Shown: positions 1-8,765, numbered from the stretch's first letter. The stretch: 64,000 bases of DNA from Cellulomonas sp. KRMCY2 (GCF_000526515.1 NZ_JAGF01000001.1:992001-1056000); one strand, 5' to 3'. A program made the numbers and translations. The notes: generated by a model not told the origin, from the letters alone.

Positions 1-1
1 C

Positions 2-103
2 TCGACCGTCTCGGACTTCTGGCGATGGGGCATGTCGGACCTGCGGACAAACACCCTTCGCGGCGTCGTGGCCGAGTTCCTCGTCAGCCGCGCCGTCGGA
101 GCG
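2..103 (+). pseudogene. Remnant of a hypothetical protein gene, cut by window edge
   Basis: Reading from base 2 gives 34 residues containing SDFWRWGMSDLRTNTLRG followed by VVAEFLVSRAVGA. From memory, this resembles the N-terminal part of a family of uncharacterised bacterial proteins in which this segment is followed by an EVK-type nuclease-like motif. After about base 103 the frame becomes low-complexity arginine/proline text with no such motif, so the gene appears broken here. The 5' end lies outside the window. I cannot assign a function. Confidence 0.35.
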
Positions 104-578
104 CCTTCGCCGCAGAGGGTCGAGAGCCAGCAGACGACCCGGACATCCCGCCAGCGCGGCTGTAGAGTCACCGCCCATCGAGGCGGGGATGCGCGTGATC
201 GTCGGATGCGCCCGCCGCGCCGAGACGGCGCCCGCCGAGACCGTGCCCCACTACCGCCGCACGGTGACCGAGACACACTCAACCATCGGACGCGGCCGCT
301 ACCTCGCAGCGGCACGCCTGCCCGTGCGCCTGCGCCGTGTGCGCCGCCACGGGGACCACTGCCGAGTTCGTCGAGTTCATGGCCGCCACCGCCGAGGCCG
401 ATCGGTGACGCCCGACCCGCATCGACGAGCTCGTCCGCGCCGGCCTGATCCGACGCGACAGGAGCGTGGTCGAGGACTGAGGTGCGTCTCGCCCCGACGC
501 CCGCGGCGTCCACTACGTCGCAGTTTACTTTGCCCCTCCATAGTATGCTTGACCCAACTGAACTCGGAAGGGTGTCAG
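104..578. other. No convincing gene; degenerate stretch with promoter-like end
   Basis: No frame here looks like real protein. A short piece at about 348-413 (TAEFVEFMAATAEADR) and another at about 418-479 (RIDELVRAGLIRRD) look like decayed coding sequence in different frames. The last 50 bases are unusually AT-rich (tttactttgcccctccatag, then tatgct), which fits a promoter for the ATPase gene that starts at 579. Confidence 0.3.
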
Positions 579-2024
579 ATGTCTGACTTCGTGGGACGGA
601 CAGTCGAGCTCGACCGGCTCACCCGGCTGCTCGCGGAGATCAGCGCACGCGCGGGAGCGGGCCGGACCCACGACCTCGGCACCGCGGTGCTGCTGCGTGG
701 TCGTCGGCGGGTCGGCAAGAGCCGGCTGGTGTCCGAGCTGATCTCTCGGGCCGGTCTCCCAGCGGTGTACTTCCAGGCCGCGCGAGGCGCCGACCCCGCC
801 GCCGAGCTGCGGGCCCTCATGGCGGCCGCTGCGCAGTCGGACCTGCCCGAGGCATGGCTCGCGCAGTCCACGACCCCGTCGACCCTGACCGATGCGCTGC
901 GGATCGTCGACCGGCTGCTGCCCGCCGACCGGCCATCGATCGTCGTGATCGACGAGGCGCCATGGCTCCTCGCGAGCATCCCCGGTGGTGCGGGCGAGCT
1001 CCAGCGGGTGTGGGACCACGACCTGTCCCGCAAGCCCGTCCTCCTGCTCCTGCTCGGGTCGGACCTCGCGATGATGGAAGCGCTCGACCACCACGACGCC
1101 CCGTTCCACGGCCGGGCGACCCCGATGGTTCTGGACGTGCTGTCCCCACGGGACGTCGGCCGGATGACCGGTACCACCGGGATCGACGCGTTCGACGCCT
1201 GGCTGATCACCGGTGGCCTGCCGACCGTGACCCGCGCGTGGGCGCCGGGGATGGGCCGCCAGGAGTTCCTCGCGACGCAGCTCTCGGATGCGATCACCCC
1301 GCTCGTGGTGTCCGGGCAGCGGATCCTCGACAGCGAGTTCCCCACGGCTGCCTCGCCCAGGACGGTGCTGACTGCGATCGGTGGGAAGGGTGAGCGGACC
1401 TTCACCTCGATCGCGCAGTCCACCGGAGGCAGACCGATGAACTCGGCGACTCTCAGCGAGGCGCTCGACACCCTGTCGACGAGGCGTGCTGCCGTCGCTG
1501 ACGAGCCCCTGTCGACGAAGTCGGACACCAAGAACCGTCGTTGGCGCGTCGCCGACCCCGGCCTGCGGTTCTGGCTCCGGTACGTCGGTCCTGCCGTGGA
1601 CGACATCGATCGCGGGCGCGGCGACCTCGCCCTGCGGCGCGTCCACGACGACTACACGACCTGGCGGGGCCGCGCGATCGAACCCGTCGTGCGTGATGCC
1701 CTCGAGCGTCTGCTGCCCGACAGTCGGTGGCCTGAGGTGCGGGCGGTCGGCGGTTGGTGGCCGCGATCGAACGTGCCGGAGATCGACCTCGTCGGTGCGA
1801 ACGCACGACCTGCTGACCAGTACGCGTTCGTCGGGACGATCAAGTGGCGTCCTGACAGCAGGGTCACGACAGCCGAGCTCACCAAGCTCGCGAAGGACGC
1901 GACCGCGATCCCCGACGTCGGATCGGGCACGCCCCTGGTGGCGGTGTGCCCTGCGGGCGCGGTGGCTGATGACCGGCTCGCGCAGGTGTGGACCGCCGAC
2001 GACCTGCTTCAGGCGTGGCAGTAG
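579..2024 (+). CDS. DUF234-type AAA+ ATPase
   Basis: 481-residue P-loop ATPase of the archaeal-ATPase/DUF234 type. The Walker A is LLRGRRRVGKSRL near residue 45 and the Walker B is IVVIDEAPWLL near residue 125. The middle of the protein is helical. The C-terminal part (from about residue 395, containing PEIDLVGANARP and FVGTIKWRPDS) resembles the nuclease-fold DUF234 domain. Family members are usually soluble and of unknown role; links to mobile DNA have been suggested. The ATG at 579 was chosen because GAAGGG lies 6 to 11 bases upstream and the FVGR motif typical of the family N-terminus follows at once. The longer frame upstream is low complexity. A degraded copy of its C-terminal part lies at 17097-17212, so the gene has been duplicated or moved within this chromosome. 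Function in this organism is unknown. Confidence 0.8.
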   Translation: MSDFVGRTVELDRLTRLLAEISARAGAGRTHDLGTAVLLRGRRRVGKSRLVSELISRAGLPAVYFQAARGADPAAELRALMAAAAQSDLPEAWLAQSTTPSTLTDALRIVDRLLPADRPSIVVIDEAPWLLASIPGGAGELQRVWDHDLSRKPVLLLLLGSDLAMMEALDHHDAPFHGRATPMVLDVLSPRDVGRMTGTTGIDAFDAWLITGGLPTVTRAWAPGMGRQEFLATQLSDAITPLVVSGQRILDSEFPTAASPRTVLTAIGGKGERTFTSIAQSTGGRPMNSATLSEALDTLSTRRAAVADEPLSTKSDTKNRRWRVADPGLRFWLRYVGPAVDDIDRGRGDLALRRVHDDYTTWRGRAIEPVVRDALERLLPDSRWPEVRAVGGWWPRSNVPEIDLVGANARPADQYAFVGTIKWRPDSRVTTAELTKLAKDATAIPDVGSGTPLVAVCPAGAVADDRLAQVWTADDLLQAWQ

Positions 2025-2039
2025 CGCCGCTGCGCGCCC

Positions 2040-2873
2040 TCAGGGACCGGCGAGGAGGCGCAGCAGTCCGCCGACCTCGGCCCGCACGGCATCGCGCCCC
2101 GGGATGAGGTACCTCCGGGGGTCTGTCAGATCCGGGCGCTCGGCGAGCACCCGACGCACCTCGCCCGTCAGGACGGCGTTGAGCCGGGTCCCGACGTTCA
2201 CCTTCGTGATGCCGTGACGCACCGCGCCGCGCAGCCCCTCGTCCGGGACCCCGCTCGAGCCGTGCAGGACGAGGGGTACTCCCACGGCGTCCCGCAGTCG
2301 GGCGATGAGCGCGTCGTCGAGCACGGCGTCGCGGCTGGCCATGGCGTGCGACGATCCGACCGCCACCGCGAGCGCGTCGACGCCGGTGGCCGCCACGAAC
2401 GCAGCGGCCTCGGCAGGGTGCGTTCGCACTCCCGGCGCGTGGGCGCCGTCCTTGCCGCCGACCTCGCCCAGCTCGGCCTCGACCCAGCAGCCCGCCGCGT
2501 GGCAGCGCTCGACCACTGCGGCCGTCCGTGCCACGTTCTCGTCGTACGGCACCGTGGACGCGTCGAACATCACCGACCGGATACCGAGGTCGAGCGCCTG
2601 GTCCACGAGCGCCTCGTCCTCGGCGTGGTCGAGGTGCACGATCACCGGCACGGCGGCCGCCTCGGCGATCGCGAGCGCTGCCCGCGCGATGGGCGCCAGA
2701 GCGCCGTGGTAGCGCGCGGCGTTGTGCGAGAGCTGGAGGATCACCGGCAGCCCGGCGTCCTCGGCGCCGGAGGCGATCGCCTCGGCGTGCTCGAGCAGGA
2801 TCGCGTTGAACGCCCCCACCGCACGGCCCTGCGCGCGGTAGGCGTGCGCGATGGCGGCCATGTCGCCGATCAT
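2040..2873 (-). CDS. Class II ketose-bisphosphate aldolase (tagatose/fructose type)
   Basis: 277-residue zinc aldolase of the GatY/KbaY/FbaA family, expected to split tagatose 1,6-bisphosphate (or fructose 1,6-bisphosphate) into DHAP and glyceraldehyde 3-phosphate. Visible signatures are the N-terminal AVGAFNAILLEHAEA, the metal-ligand segment VIVHLDHAEDEAL, the GEVGGKDG loop, AVGSSHAM and LVLHGSSGVPDE, which carry the usual zinc-binding histidines and glycine-rich phosphate loop. The ATG at 2873 overlaps the stop of the upstream kinase gene (ATGA), implying translational coupling. This start matches the family N-terminus better than the longer frame. It is the last gene of the amino-sugar operon and would complete the pathway begun by the AgaS-like and PfkB-like proteins. 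Substrate stereochemistry (tagatose or fructose) cannot be read from sequence. Confidence 0.85.
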   Translation of the reverse strand: MIGDMAAIAHAYRAQGRAVGAFNAILLEHAEAIASGAEDAGLPVILQLSHNAARYHGALAPIARAALAIAEAAAVPVIVHLDHAEDEALVDQALDLGIRSVMFDASTVPYDENVARTAAVVERCHAAGCWVEAELGEVGGKDGAHAPGVRTHPAEAAAFVAATGVDALAVAVGSSHAMASRDAVLDDALIARLRDAVGVPLVLHGSSGVPDEGLRGAVRHGITKVNVGTRLNAVLTGEVRRVLAERPDLTDPRRYLIPGRDAVRAEVGGLLRLLAGP

Positions 2874-3916
2874 CGGCCCCCACCGTCCTTGCCCAGCACC
2901 TGGACCCGGACGTCGGGCAGCCACGCGTCACGGGACGCACGGTCGATCTCGCCGGCCACCGGACGCAGGACGCAGGCGGCGGACGTGGCGACCATGTCCG
3001 CGAGCGCTTCCGGCCAGTCCACGTGTGCCGCGTCGCCCGCTGCCGCGAGGTGCAGCAGGAGGGCCGCGACGGCGGCATCCCCTGCTCCGGTGGGATTCCC
3101 GCGGACCGCAACCGGAGGTCGGGCGGCGAGCGCCCCTGTGGCCGTCACGCCGACGACGCCATCGGGACCCAGCGTGACCACCACAGCGGGCGCGCCACCC
3201 CGCACGAGCAGCCCGGCGGCAGCGACCACGTCCCCGTCCGCGACCGCTCCTCCGACGAGCTCCGCGAGCTCGTCGCGGTTGGGGGTGAGGATCGCGCCGG
3301 ACCCGGCGACGGCCGCGAGAGCCGCACCCGAGGTGTCCACCACCACCGGCACGCCCAGGTCGAGGCACCGCCGCGCGATCCGCGCCGGTAGGTCCACCGG
3401 GCAGCCGGGCGGCAGGGAACCGCTCACCGCGACAGCACGCACCCCTTGCGCGAGCAGGTCGTCGACAGCTGCGAGAACCTGACCCGTCAGCTGGTCGGGG
3501 TCGCGCACAGACGCGCCCGCCTCCTGCAGGCTCGTCGTGGTGCCGTCGTCCGCCACCACCGCGACGGTGCGACGCACGTCGGTCAGCGCGTCGACGGTCA
3601 GCGTGCGCAGGCCGAGTGTCGCGAGACCCTCCGTCAGCTCCGCTCCCGCGCGTCCGCCCGTCAGGACGAGAGCAGTCGGCTCGGCGCCGAGGTGCGCCGC
3701 CACGGCGGCGACGTTCACACCCTTGCCGCCGGCGCGCACCCGCACGTCCCGCACCCGCACCACGTCGTCGACCACGAGCGCGGGCACCTCGTACGTGACG
3801 TCGATCGCCGGGTTGAGCGTCACGGTCGCGACCCGGAGTGCCACCCCGGCGCGACCCGCCGCCCCTGCCCGGATCGTGGGCACGGGCGACGGGGTCGCGC
3901 CGTCAGGTGAGGTCAC
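2870..3916 (-). CDS. PfkB-family sugar-phosphate kinase (tagatose-6-P / 1-phosphofructokinase type)
   Basis: Ribokinase-fold kinase that would phosphorylate tagatose 6-phosphate (or fructose 1-phosphate) with ATP in the cytoplasm. The family start VATVTLNPAIDVTYEV is followed by the substrate loop RAGGKGVNVAA. The PfkB signature is near the C-terminus at VRGNPTGAGDAAVAALL, containing the catalytic Asp of GAGD. Two starts are possible. GTG at 3916 overlaps the stop of the permease gene (GTGA) and has GAGG upstream, giving 348 residues with about 24 extra at the front. GTG at 3844 gives 324 residues beginning closer to the family norm but without a ribosome site. I favour 3916 for coupling. The stop overlaps the aldolase start. 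Position between permease and aldolase supports a tagatose-phosphate kinase role; this is inference. Confidence 0.85.
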   Translation of the reverse strand: MTSPDGATPSPVPTIRAGAAGRAGVALRVATVTLNPAIDVTYEVPALVVDDVVRVRDVRVRAGGKGVNVAAVAAHLGAEPTALVLTGGRAGAELTEGLATLGLRTLTVDALTDVRRTVAVVADDGTTTSLQEAGASVRDPDQLTGQVLAAVDDLLAQGVRAVAVSGSLPPGCPVDLPARIARRCLDLGVPVVVDTSGAALAAVAGSGAILTPNRDELAELVGGAVADGDVVAAAGLLVRGGAPAVVVTLGPDGVVGVTATGALAARPPVAVRGNPTGAGDAAVAALLLHLAAAGDAAHVDWPEALADMVATSAACVLRPVAGEIDRASRDAWLPDVRVQVLGKDGGGR

Positions 3917-4905
3917 CGGACCTCGGGGACGGTGTCCTCGGCGGCGGGAAGCACCCGTGGCGTGCGACCGCCGTCCGCGACGGCGCCGACAGTGAGCTCC
4001 TCGCCGCGCTTCTCGTCGCTGTAGACCATCAGCGTGGACCCGGCGAGCGCGAGAGCGATGCCGATCGTCTGGTAGGCCGACGGCAGCGTCCGGTAGATGA
4101 CCAACGACAGGATGATGGTCAGGACCGGTGCGAGCGCGTTGGTGACGGGCGCCACGATGGATGCCTTGCCGCGGCTCAGAGCCATCACGAGGAAGAGCGC
4201 ACCGACGGCGTTGAGCACCTGGGTCGCGGCCGTGAGGGCGGGGGCCTGCCAGGGGAACCCACCGGGCAGACCGCCCATCATGACGATGGCCAGCGGGATC
4301 AGCAGGATCCCGGTGATCGTCATCCAGCCGAACGTCGTGGCGTCGTTGACGCCCACGGTGGCGGCTTTGCGCATGAAGTAGGCCTGGACGCCCCACGCCA
4401 TGCAGATCAGCACGGCCAGCACCAGGTAGGGGCCGGTGGACAGCTCCGAGTCACCCGACGAGATCGAGAACATCACGATCGCGACGAGTGCCATGGTCAC
4501 GCCGATCGCCGTCAGCCGGTTGACCCGTTCCCGCAGGGACACGAGGGCCATGACGACGGTGATCGCAGGCGAGAGCGCGATGATCGGGAAGATGATGTAG
4601 GCGGGACCCATCGTCAGGGCCTTGAAGAGCAGCAGCTGGCCGCCCGCCCCGGTCAGACCGATGATCAGGCCGTACTTCGTGGCGACGCCGCGCCGGTCGA
4701 AGGTCCGTCCGCGCATGGAGAAGTACGCGGGGATCAGCATCGTGCACGCCCAGATGACGTAGACCATCTCGTCCGGGTAGCCGTACCTCGACGTGGGCTG
4801 GCTCGAGAAGGCGCCCCAGACGCCCCAGAACAGGACGAGGAGGGCTGCATACGGGATCCAGCTGGTACCACGGCGAGCCGCGGCGACGTTGCCGGTGGAG
4901 CTCAT
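3913..4905 (-). CDS. DMT-superfamily (EamA) permease, likely sugar or amino-sugar uptake
   Basis: 330-residue membrane protein with about ten hydrophobic helices in two repeated halves, as in the drug/metabolite transporter superfamily. Examples are the helix starting IPYAALLVLFWGVWGAF and the second-half segment AYQTIGIALALAGSTL, which ends in the usual LMVYSDEKR cytoplasmic tail. The ATG at 4905 has GGAAGG upstream and overlaps the stop of the kinase gene (ATGA). Being inside an amino-sugar operon with no ABC or PTS genes in sight, it is the only candidate transporter of the cluster. DMT members such as GlcU and RhaT carry sugars, so sugar import is plausible. Export of a metabolite is the alternative. 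The C-terminal 30 residues are charged and unconserved-looking. Confidence 0.8.
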   Translation of the reverse strand: MSSTGNVAAARRGTSWIPYAALLVLFWGVWGAFSSQPTSRYGYPDEMVYVIWACTMLIPAYFSMRGRTFDRRGVATKYGLIIGLTGAGGQLLLFKALTMGPAYIIFPIIALSPAITVVMALVSLRERVNRLTAIGVTMALVAIVMFSISSGDSELSTGPYLVLAVLICMAWGVQAYFMRKAATVGVNDATTFGWMTITGILLIPLAIVMMGGLPGGFPWQAPALTAATQVLNAVGALFLVMALSRGKASIVAPVTNALAPVLTIILSLVIYRTLPSAYQTIGIALALAGSTLMVYSDEKRGEELTVGAVADGGRTPRVLPAAEDTVPEVR

Positions 4906-5888
4906 GAGGGGATTCCTTCCTGGGTGTTCGTCTCGGACTGGAGGCGCTCGAGCTGGTCGGGGTCGAACCGGTGCCCCGCGAGGCGTGCGGCGTAGACCGC
5001 CGCGCCGACGTGCGGCGGCAGGAGAGGCGCGCGGAGGTCGTAGGCGTGCGCACTCGCACGCACCCCCGCTGCGAAGGCTTCGCGGACGTGGGGCGACCCG
5101 AACATGCCGCCCGAGTAGGAGACCGGGATCGCCTCGCCGTCGTCGAACCCGAGGGCATCGGCCTCGACGTCGACCAGGAGGGCGAGCTCGCGCCCGGCCG
5201 CCCGCAGGATGTCGGCCGCGACGGTATCCCCCGCGTCGGCGGCCTCCCCGACCGCCCGGCTGAGGGTGGCGATCTTCGCGCGATCCCCGTGCCACTGGTT
5301 GAGGACGACGTCGATCACGTCGAGGTCTGCGGCAAGCCCGAGCGCGGCCCGCACGGCGCCCACGAGTCGCCCGGCCGGAAGCCGGCCGTCACTCATGCGG
5401 GTGAAGGCGTTCAGCCCCTGGATCGCGACCCAGTACCCGGAGCCCTCGTCACCGAACAGCTCACCCCATCCGCCGGCCCGCCAGCTCGTGCCGCCCCGCT
5501 CCCCGTAGGCGATCGAGCCGGTGCCGGAGACGACGTTGATGCCGTCAGCACCGCCGAGCGACCCGGCCCAACCGCAGACCATGTCGTTGCCGCAGGCGTA
5601 GCGGTCCGTGCCGAGCACCCGGCCGGGGATCGCGTCGAGCTCGGGCAGGTCCCCGCTGACCTCGCCGTAGCACGGGATCCCGACGAACGAGTGGGTCAGC
5701 GCCTCCGGCGCGAGTCCGACGACGTCGCAGACCGCCCGTACGCCGTCGCGCAGCACGCTCTCGACGAGACCGATGCCCTCGGTGAAGTAGTAGATGCTGT
5801 TCTGGCGGGACTCGGCTGCCACGGCACCGTCGTCGTCGAGCAGGCAGAACGCGGTCTTGGTGCCGCCGCCGTCAACGCCCAGGTACAC
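4902..5888 (-). CDS. BadF/BadG-type ATPase, probable N-acetylhexosamine or hexosamine kinase
   Basis: 328-residue ASKHA-fold kinase. It opens with YLGVDGGGTKTAFCLLD (phosphate-1 loop), has a second nucleotide loop at INVVSGTGSIAYGER and a GELFGDEGSGYWVA segment typical of N-acetylglucosamine kinases. The GTG at 5888 was chosen: it lies one base after the stop of the upstream agaS-like gene and begins directly at the beta strand of the fold. The longer frame upstream only adds serine/arginine-rich text. Its role in the operon would be phosphorylation of the incoming amino sugar (GlcNAc, GalNAc or galactosamine) at C6, making the substrate of the AgaS-like enzyme. Substrate is inferred from neighbours only. 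Confidence 0.8.
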   Translation of the reverse strand: MYLGVDGGGTKTAFCLLDDDGAVAAESRQNSIYYFTEGIGLVESVLRDGVRAVCDVVGLAPEALTHSFVGIPCYGEVSGDLPELDAIPGRVLGTDRYACGNDMVCGWAGSLGGADGINVVSGTGSIAYGERGGTSWRAGGWGELFGDEGSGYWVAIQGLNAFTRMSDGRLPAGRLVGAVRAALGLAADLDVIDVVLNQWHGDRAKIATLSRAVGEAADAGDTVAADILRAAGRELALLVDVEADALGFDDGEAIPVSYSGGMFGSPHVREAFAAGVRASAHAYDLRAPLLPPHVGAAVYAARLAGHRFDPDQLERLQSETNTQEGIPS

Positions 5889-5889
5889 G

Positions 5890-7032
5890 TCACGACCCCT
5901 TGTTCGCGGTGAGCGGGTGGATGACGACGCCCTGGACGACCCGGTTGACCTCGCCACCGGGGAACGGGTTGTCCGGCGACAAGCCCTCGTCGAGCGAAGC
6001 GGCGAGCGCCAGGGTCTGCGCGAAGACGATCGCGGGCAGCGCCCAGGCCGCGTCAGCCTGCGTGGCGACGCCGGGTACCCGCCAGGTCACCGCCGGGACG
6101 TCCGCCTCCCCGGCGCCGTCCACCACGACCACCCGCTCTCGACCGATGGCGGCGGAGAGCTCACGGGCGATGTCGAGGTCGTACGCGCGGGTGTACTCGT
6201 CGTTGGACAGGTAGACGACCGCGACCGTGTCCGCGTCGAGGGTGGACTTGGGCCCGTGGCGGAAGGCCATCGACGCGTCCCCGACGGCGAAGATCCGGCC
6301 GGCGGTCAGCTCGAGGCACTTCAGGGCGGACTCGTGGGCCAGGCCCTTCAGGGCACCCGATCCCAGGTAGATCAGCCGACGAGGGCGTTGCGCGATGAGT
6401 GCGGCAACCGCCGGCTCCACACCGGCCAGCACGGCCTCGCCGGCGACCGCGAGCTGCTCGACGTCCACATCGACGCCGAAGGCGAGCAGGGTCGCGAGCG
6501 CCATCCCGGTGAAGGACGAGGTCATGGCGAACCCCTCGTCGTTCGACTCGGGCGGGAGCACGAGGACGAACGCGTCGTCGCGGCTCCCGCAGCGACGAGC
6601 GAGGTCGCCGTCGGGGTTGCACGTGATCACGAGGTGCCGCACCGTCGACGTGAGGCGATCTGCCAGCTCGACCGCGGCAACGGACTCCGGGCTGTCACCG
6701 CTGCGCGCGAACGAGACCAGCAGGACGGGGCGGTCCACCGGGAGCGCGGCGTGCGGCGCGGAGACCACGTCGGTGGTCGGGACGGCCGTGACGGTGCGCG
6801 CGAGCCGACGTGCAAGCGGGTGCGCGACCAGCTCACCGATGAACGACGACGTCCCGGCGCCGGCGAGGACGACCACGCACGCCGGATCCGCCAGGGCATC
6901 GGCGAGGAAACGGTCCAGATCGCCGCGGCGCCCTTCGACGACGCCCGCGACGTCGCGCCAGACGCGCGGCTGCTGTGCGATCTCGAACCCGGTCCTGCAG
7001 GACCCTAGAACGGTCCGAACTTCGGTGGCCAT
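5890..7032 (-). CDS. agaS: SIS-domain ketose/aldose isomerase, AgaS family
   Basis: 380-residue protein with two sugar-isomerase (SIS) domains. AgaS members act as galactosamine-6-phosphate deaminase/isomerase, giving tagatose 6-phosphate. Clear AgaS marks are LLVSFARSGDSPESVAAVEL in the first domain, AHESALKCLELTAGRI in the second and the following RHGPKSTLDADT and VVYLSNDEYTRAYDLDI. The ATG at 7032 has GGGAGAG upstream. It is the first gene of a five-gene minus-strand unit (isomerase, kinase, permease, PfkB kinase, aldolase) with overlaps or a one-base gap between all genes, so they must be cotranscribed. The unit faces a GntR-type regulator across a 115-bp gap full of repeated half-sites. 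No deacetylase gene is present, so the free amino sugar rather than the N-acetyl form may be the substrate, or the deacetylase is elsewhere. Confidence 0.88.
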   Translation of the reverse strand: MATEVRTVLGSCRTGFEIAQQPRVWRDVAGVVEGRRGDLDRFLADALADPACVVVLAGAGTSSFIGELVAHPLARRLARTVTAVPTTDVVSAPHAALPVDRPVLLVSFARSGDSPESVAAVELADRLTSTVRHLVITCNPDGDLARRCGSRDDAFVLVLPPESNDEGFAMTSSFTGMALATLLAFGVDVDVEQLAVAGEAVLAGVEPAVAALIAQRPRRLIYLGSGALKGLAHESALKCLELTAGRIFAVGDASMAFRHGPKSTLDADTVAVVYLSNDEYTRAYDLDIARELSAAIGRERVVVVDGAGEADVPAVTWRVPGVATQADAAWALPAIVFAQTLALAASLDEGLSPDNPFPGGEVNRVVQGVVIHPLTANKGS

Positions 7033-7147
7033 AGCACTCTCCCTCGCGACACTGCGGATACCGGACTGTAAGCGGTCTCCGTCTGGACTGTCAACAGTAT
7101 CCTACTGGTATCTTACTGGACTGGCGGCCAACTGGTATTCTGGTGGT
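7033..7147. promoter_or_regulatory. Divergent promoter region with repeated GGTAT half-sites
   Basis: The gap between agaS and the GntR regulator contains ACTGGTAT at 7104-7111 and 7131-7138, a related TACTGGAC at 7114-7121, CTGGTGGTAT just before the regulator start, and reverse-orientation GGATACCGG and CAGTATCC near 7057 and 7095. HutC-subfamily GntR proteins bind TGGTnTAnACCA-like sites, so these are probable operators controlling both directions. It is AT-richer than its surroundings. Confidence 0.6.
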
Positions 7148-7909
7148 ATGGACGCAGCGGATCACGGTGGGCTTCTCGGCATCGACGCACGGCCGCTCTA
7201 CGAGCGGCTGGCCGCGGACATCCGTGCCGACCTGGTGAGCGAGGCGGGGGCCGACGGGGCGCGTCTGCCGTCGGAAAGGCGCCTCACCGAGCGCTTCGGG
7301 GTCTCGCGTGTCACGGTGCGCGCCGCGCTCAACGAGCTCAAGGCACAGGGAGTGCTGGTCTCCCTCCCGGCGCGGGGATGGGCGGTGGCGCGGGGCTCGC
7401 TCGAGGGGGCCGGCCGGCTCGGGCGCGATCGGGTCCAGGGCTTCTCGGATCTCGCCTCTCAACGGGGGCTGCGGATGCGCAGTCGTGTCCTGGAGACAGC
7501 CATCCGCCCGGCCACTGTGCATGAGGCCGATCTGCTGCGCACCGTCCCGGGCACCGAGCTGTTCGAGATGCGACGCGTCCGCTACCTCAACGACCTCACG
7601 ATCGCCGTCGAGCACAACCGGCTACCCCTGTCGATCGCTCCCGCGATGGGCGAGGCCGACTTCTCAGAGACGTCGCTGTACGCACTGCTGCGTGCGGCCG
7701 ATCCCCCGCAGTCTCCCCGCTACGCCGACTACTCGGTCGAGGCACGCAATGCCACGAAGGAGGAGCGGGAGCTGCTGGACATCGACGGACCTGTCCCCAT
7801 CCTGAGCGCCACGCAGCTCACGTTCAATCAGGACAGTCAGCCGATCGAGCTGACGGTGCAGGCCTACCGCGGGGACCGGTACACCTTCCACGCGTCGATC
7901 ACGGACTGA
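7148..7909 (+). CDS. GntR-family (HutC subfamily) transcriptional regulator
   Basis: 253-residue regulator. Residues about 13-80 form the winged helix (RPLYERLAADIRADL, then LPSERRLTERFGVSRVTVRA). From about residue 95 there is a UTRA effector domain ending with ELTVQAYRGDRYTFHAS, which defines the HutC branch including amino-sugar regulators such as NagR/DasR. The ATG at 7148 is preceded by GGTGGT. It is divergent from the amino-sugar operon and most likely represses it and itself through the repeated half-sites in between, with a phosphorylated amino sugar as effector. Effector and mode are inference from family and position. Confidence 0.88.
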   Translation: MDAADHGGLLGIDARPLYERLAADIRADLVSEAGADGARLPSERRLTERFGVSRVTVRAALNELKAQGVLVSLPARGWAVARGSLEGAGRLGRDRVQGFSDLASQRGLRMRSRVLETAIRPATVHEADLLRTVPGTELFEMRRVRYLNDLTIAVEHNRLPLSIAPAMGEADFSETSLYALLRAADPPQSPRYADYSVEARNATKEERELLDIDGPVPILSATQLTFNQDSQPIELTVQAYRGDRYTFHASITD

Positions 7910-8052
7910 CCGCCGGTGACCGCCGTCGCCAAGTGCATCGGGCTCACGCTCGACGTACGCGGAGCCTCTGTCACCCGTTCGGACGTGTCGGACGCGGCTC
8001 AGTCGGCCGACAACCTAGTCAGCACCCCGTCCCGTGATCCGGAGATCCGACG

Positions 8053-8622
8053 ATGCCCCTCTTCAGCCGCACGCGTCCGAACGCCCCCGAGGAGCCCGCT
8101 CCCGCCACGGAGGCCGCATCCGCAGTACCGGAGCCGGCGCCCGCTCCCGCCACGGAGGCCGCATCCGCGGCGCCTGCAGCTGCAGCTGCCGACGACGCTC
8201 CCGAGCGACGGGTGGTGTCCCCTGCGCGCGCACCGGAGCTGCCCGAGGGGTGGACCTACCGTTTCACCTCCGCAGCGATGGGAGACGCCCGGATCGCTCT
8301 GCTCGACCACCGGGGCCGGGTGGTGGCCACCGAGAAGTTCGTCGGGCACGCAGCGTCACCCGAGTTCATGATCGCCGCGGCCTGCGCCAAGGTGCACGCC
8401 GCGTGGCAGGCGGACGGCGGTGTGGTGTTCGAGGTGCAGAGCTTCACCGCCTGCGCAAACCCCGAGGGGGCCGGGTGGCGGGTGTGGTGCAACCAGGCGC
8501 TCGGCGTGACCTTCCTGGTCGACGAGCTGGAGCAGGCGCAGGGCAGGATGGTCCAGGCGCTGGCCGAGGCCCGTGGCCTGAAGGCGGCCGAGGTGCACGT
8601 CACGATGGTGCCGAGCCGGTAG
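8053..8622 (+). CDS. Hypothetical protein with Ala/Pro-rich N-terminus
   Basis: 189-residue protein that I do not recognise. Residues 10-60 are rich in alanine, proline and glutamate, with the segment APATEAASA occurring twice. Residues 70-189 look globular (LPEGWTYRFTSAAMGDARIA and VDELEQAQGRMVQALAEARG). There is no signal peptide or membrane segment. GGAGAT upstream supports the ATG at 8053. The preceding 143 bases hold nothing I can identify. The gene stands alone between the GntR regulator and a decayed stretch. Confidence 0.6.
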   Translation: MPLFSRTRPNAPEEPAPATEAASAVPEPAPAPATEAASAAPAAAAADDAPERRVVSPARAPELPEGWTYRFTSAAMGDARIALLDHRGRVVATEKFVGHAASPEFMIAAACAKVHAAWQADGGVVFEVQSFTACANPEGAGWRVWCNQALGVTFLVDELEQAQGRMVQALAEARGLKAAEVHVTMVPSR

Positions 8623-8765
8623 CCGGACCTCGCTCAGGGGCCGCCGATGGATGGACGCGCGGCGACAGGAGCCGACGCCCGTCCCGATGGTGCGCCTACG
8701 CCGAGGTTCGGCCGCCGTGGACGTCGATGCGCGCAGGAGTCCCGAGCGGCGGCGGCGAGCTGCCG

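Noticed and set aside
104-480. Toxin-antitoxin pair at the left edge
   Set aside because: Short helical pieces are visible in different frames, but no complete gene with a start and ribosome site can be drawn.
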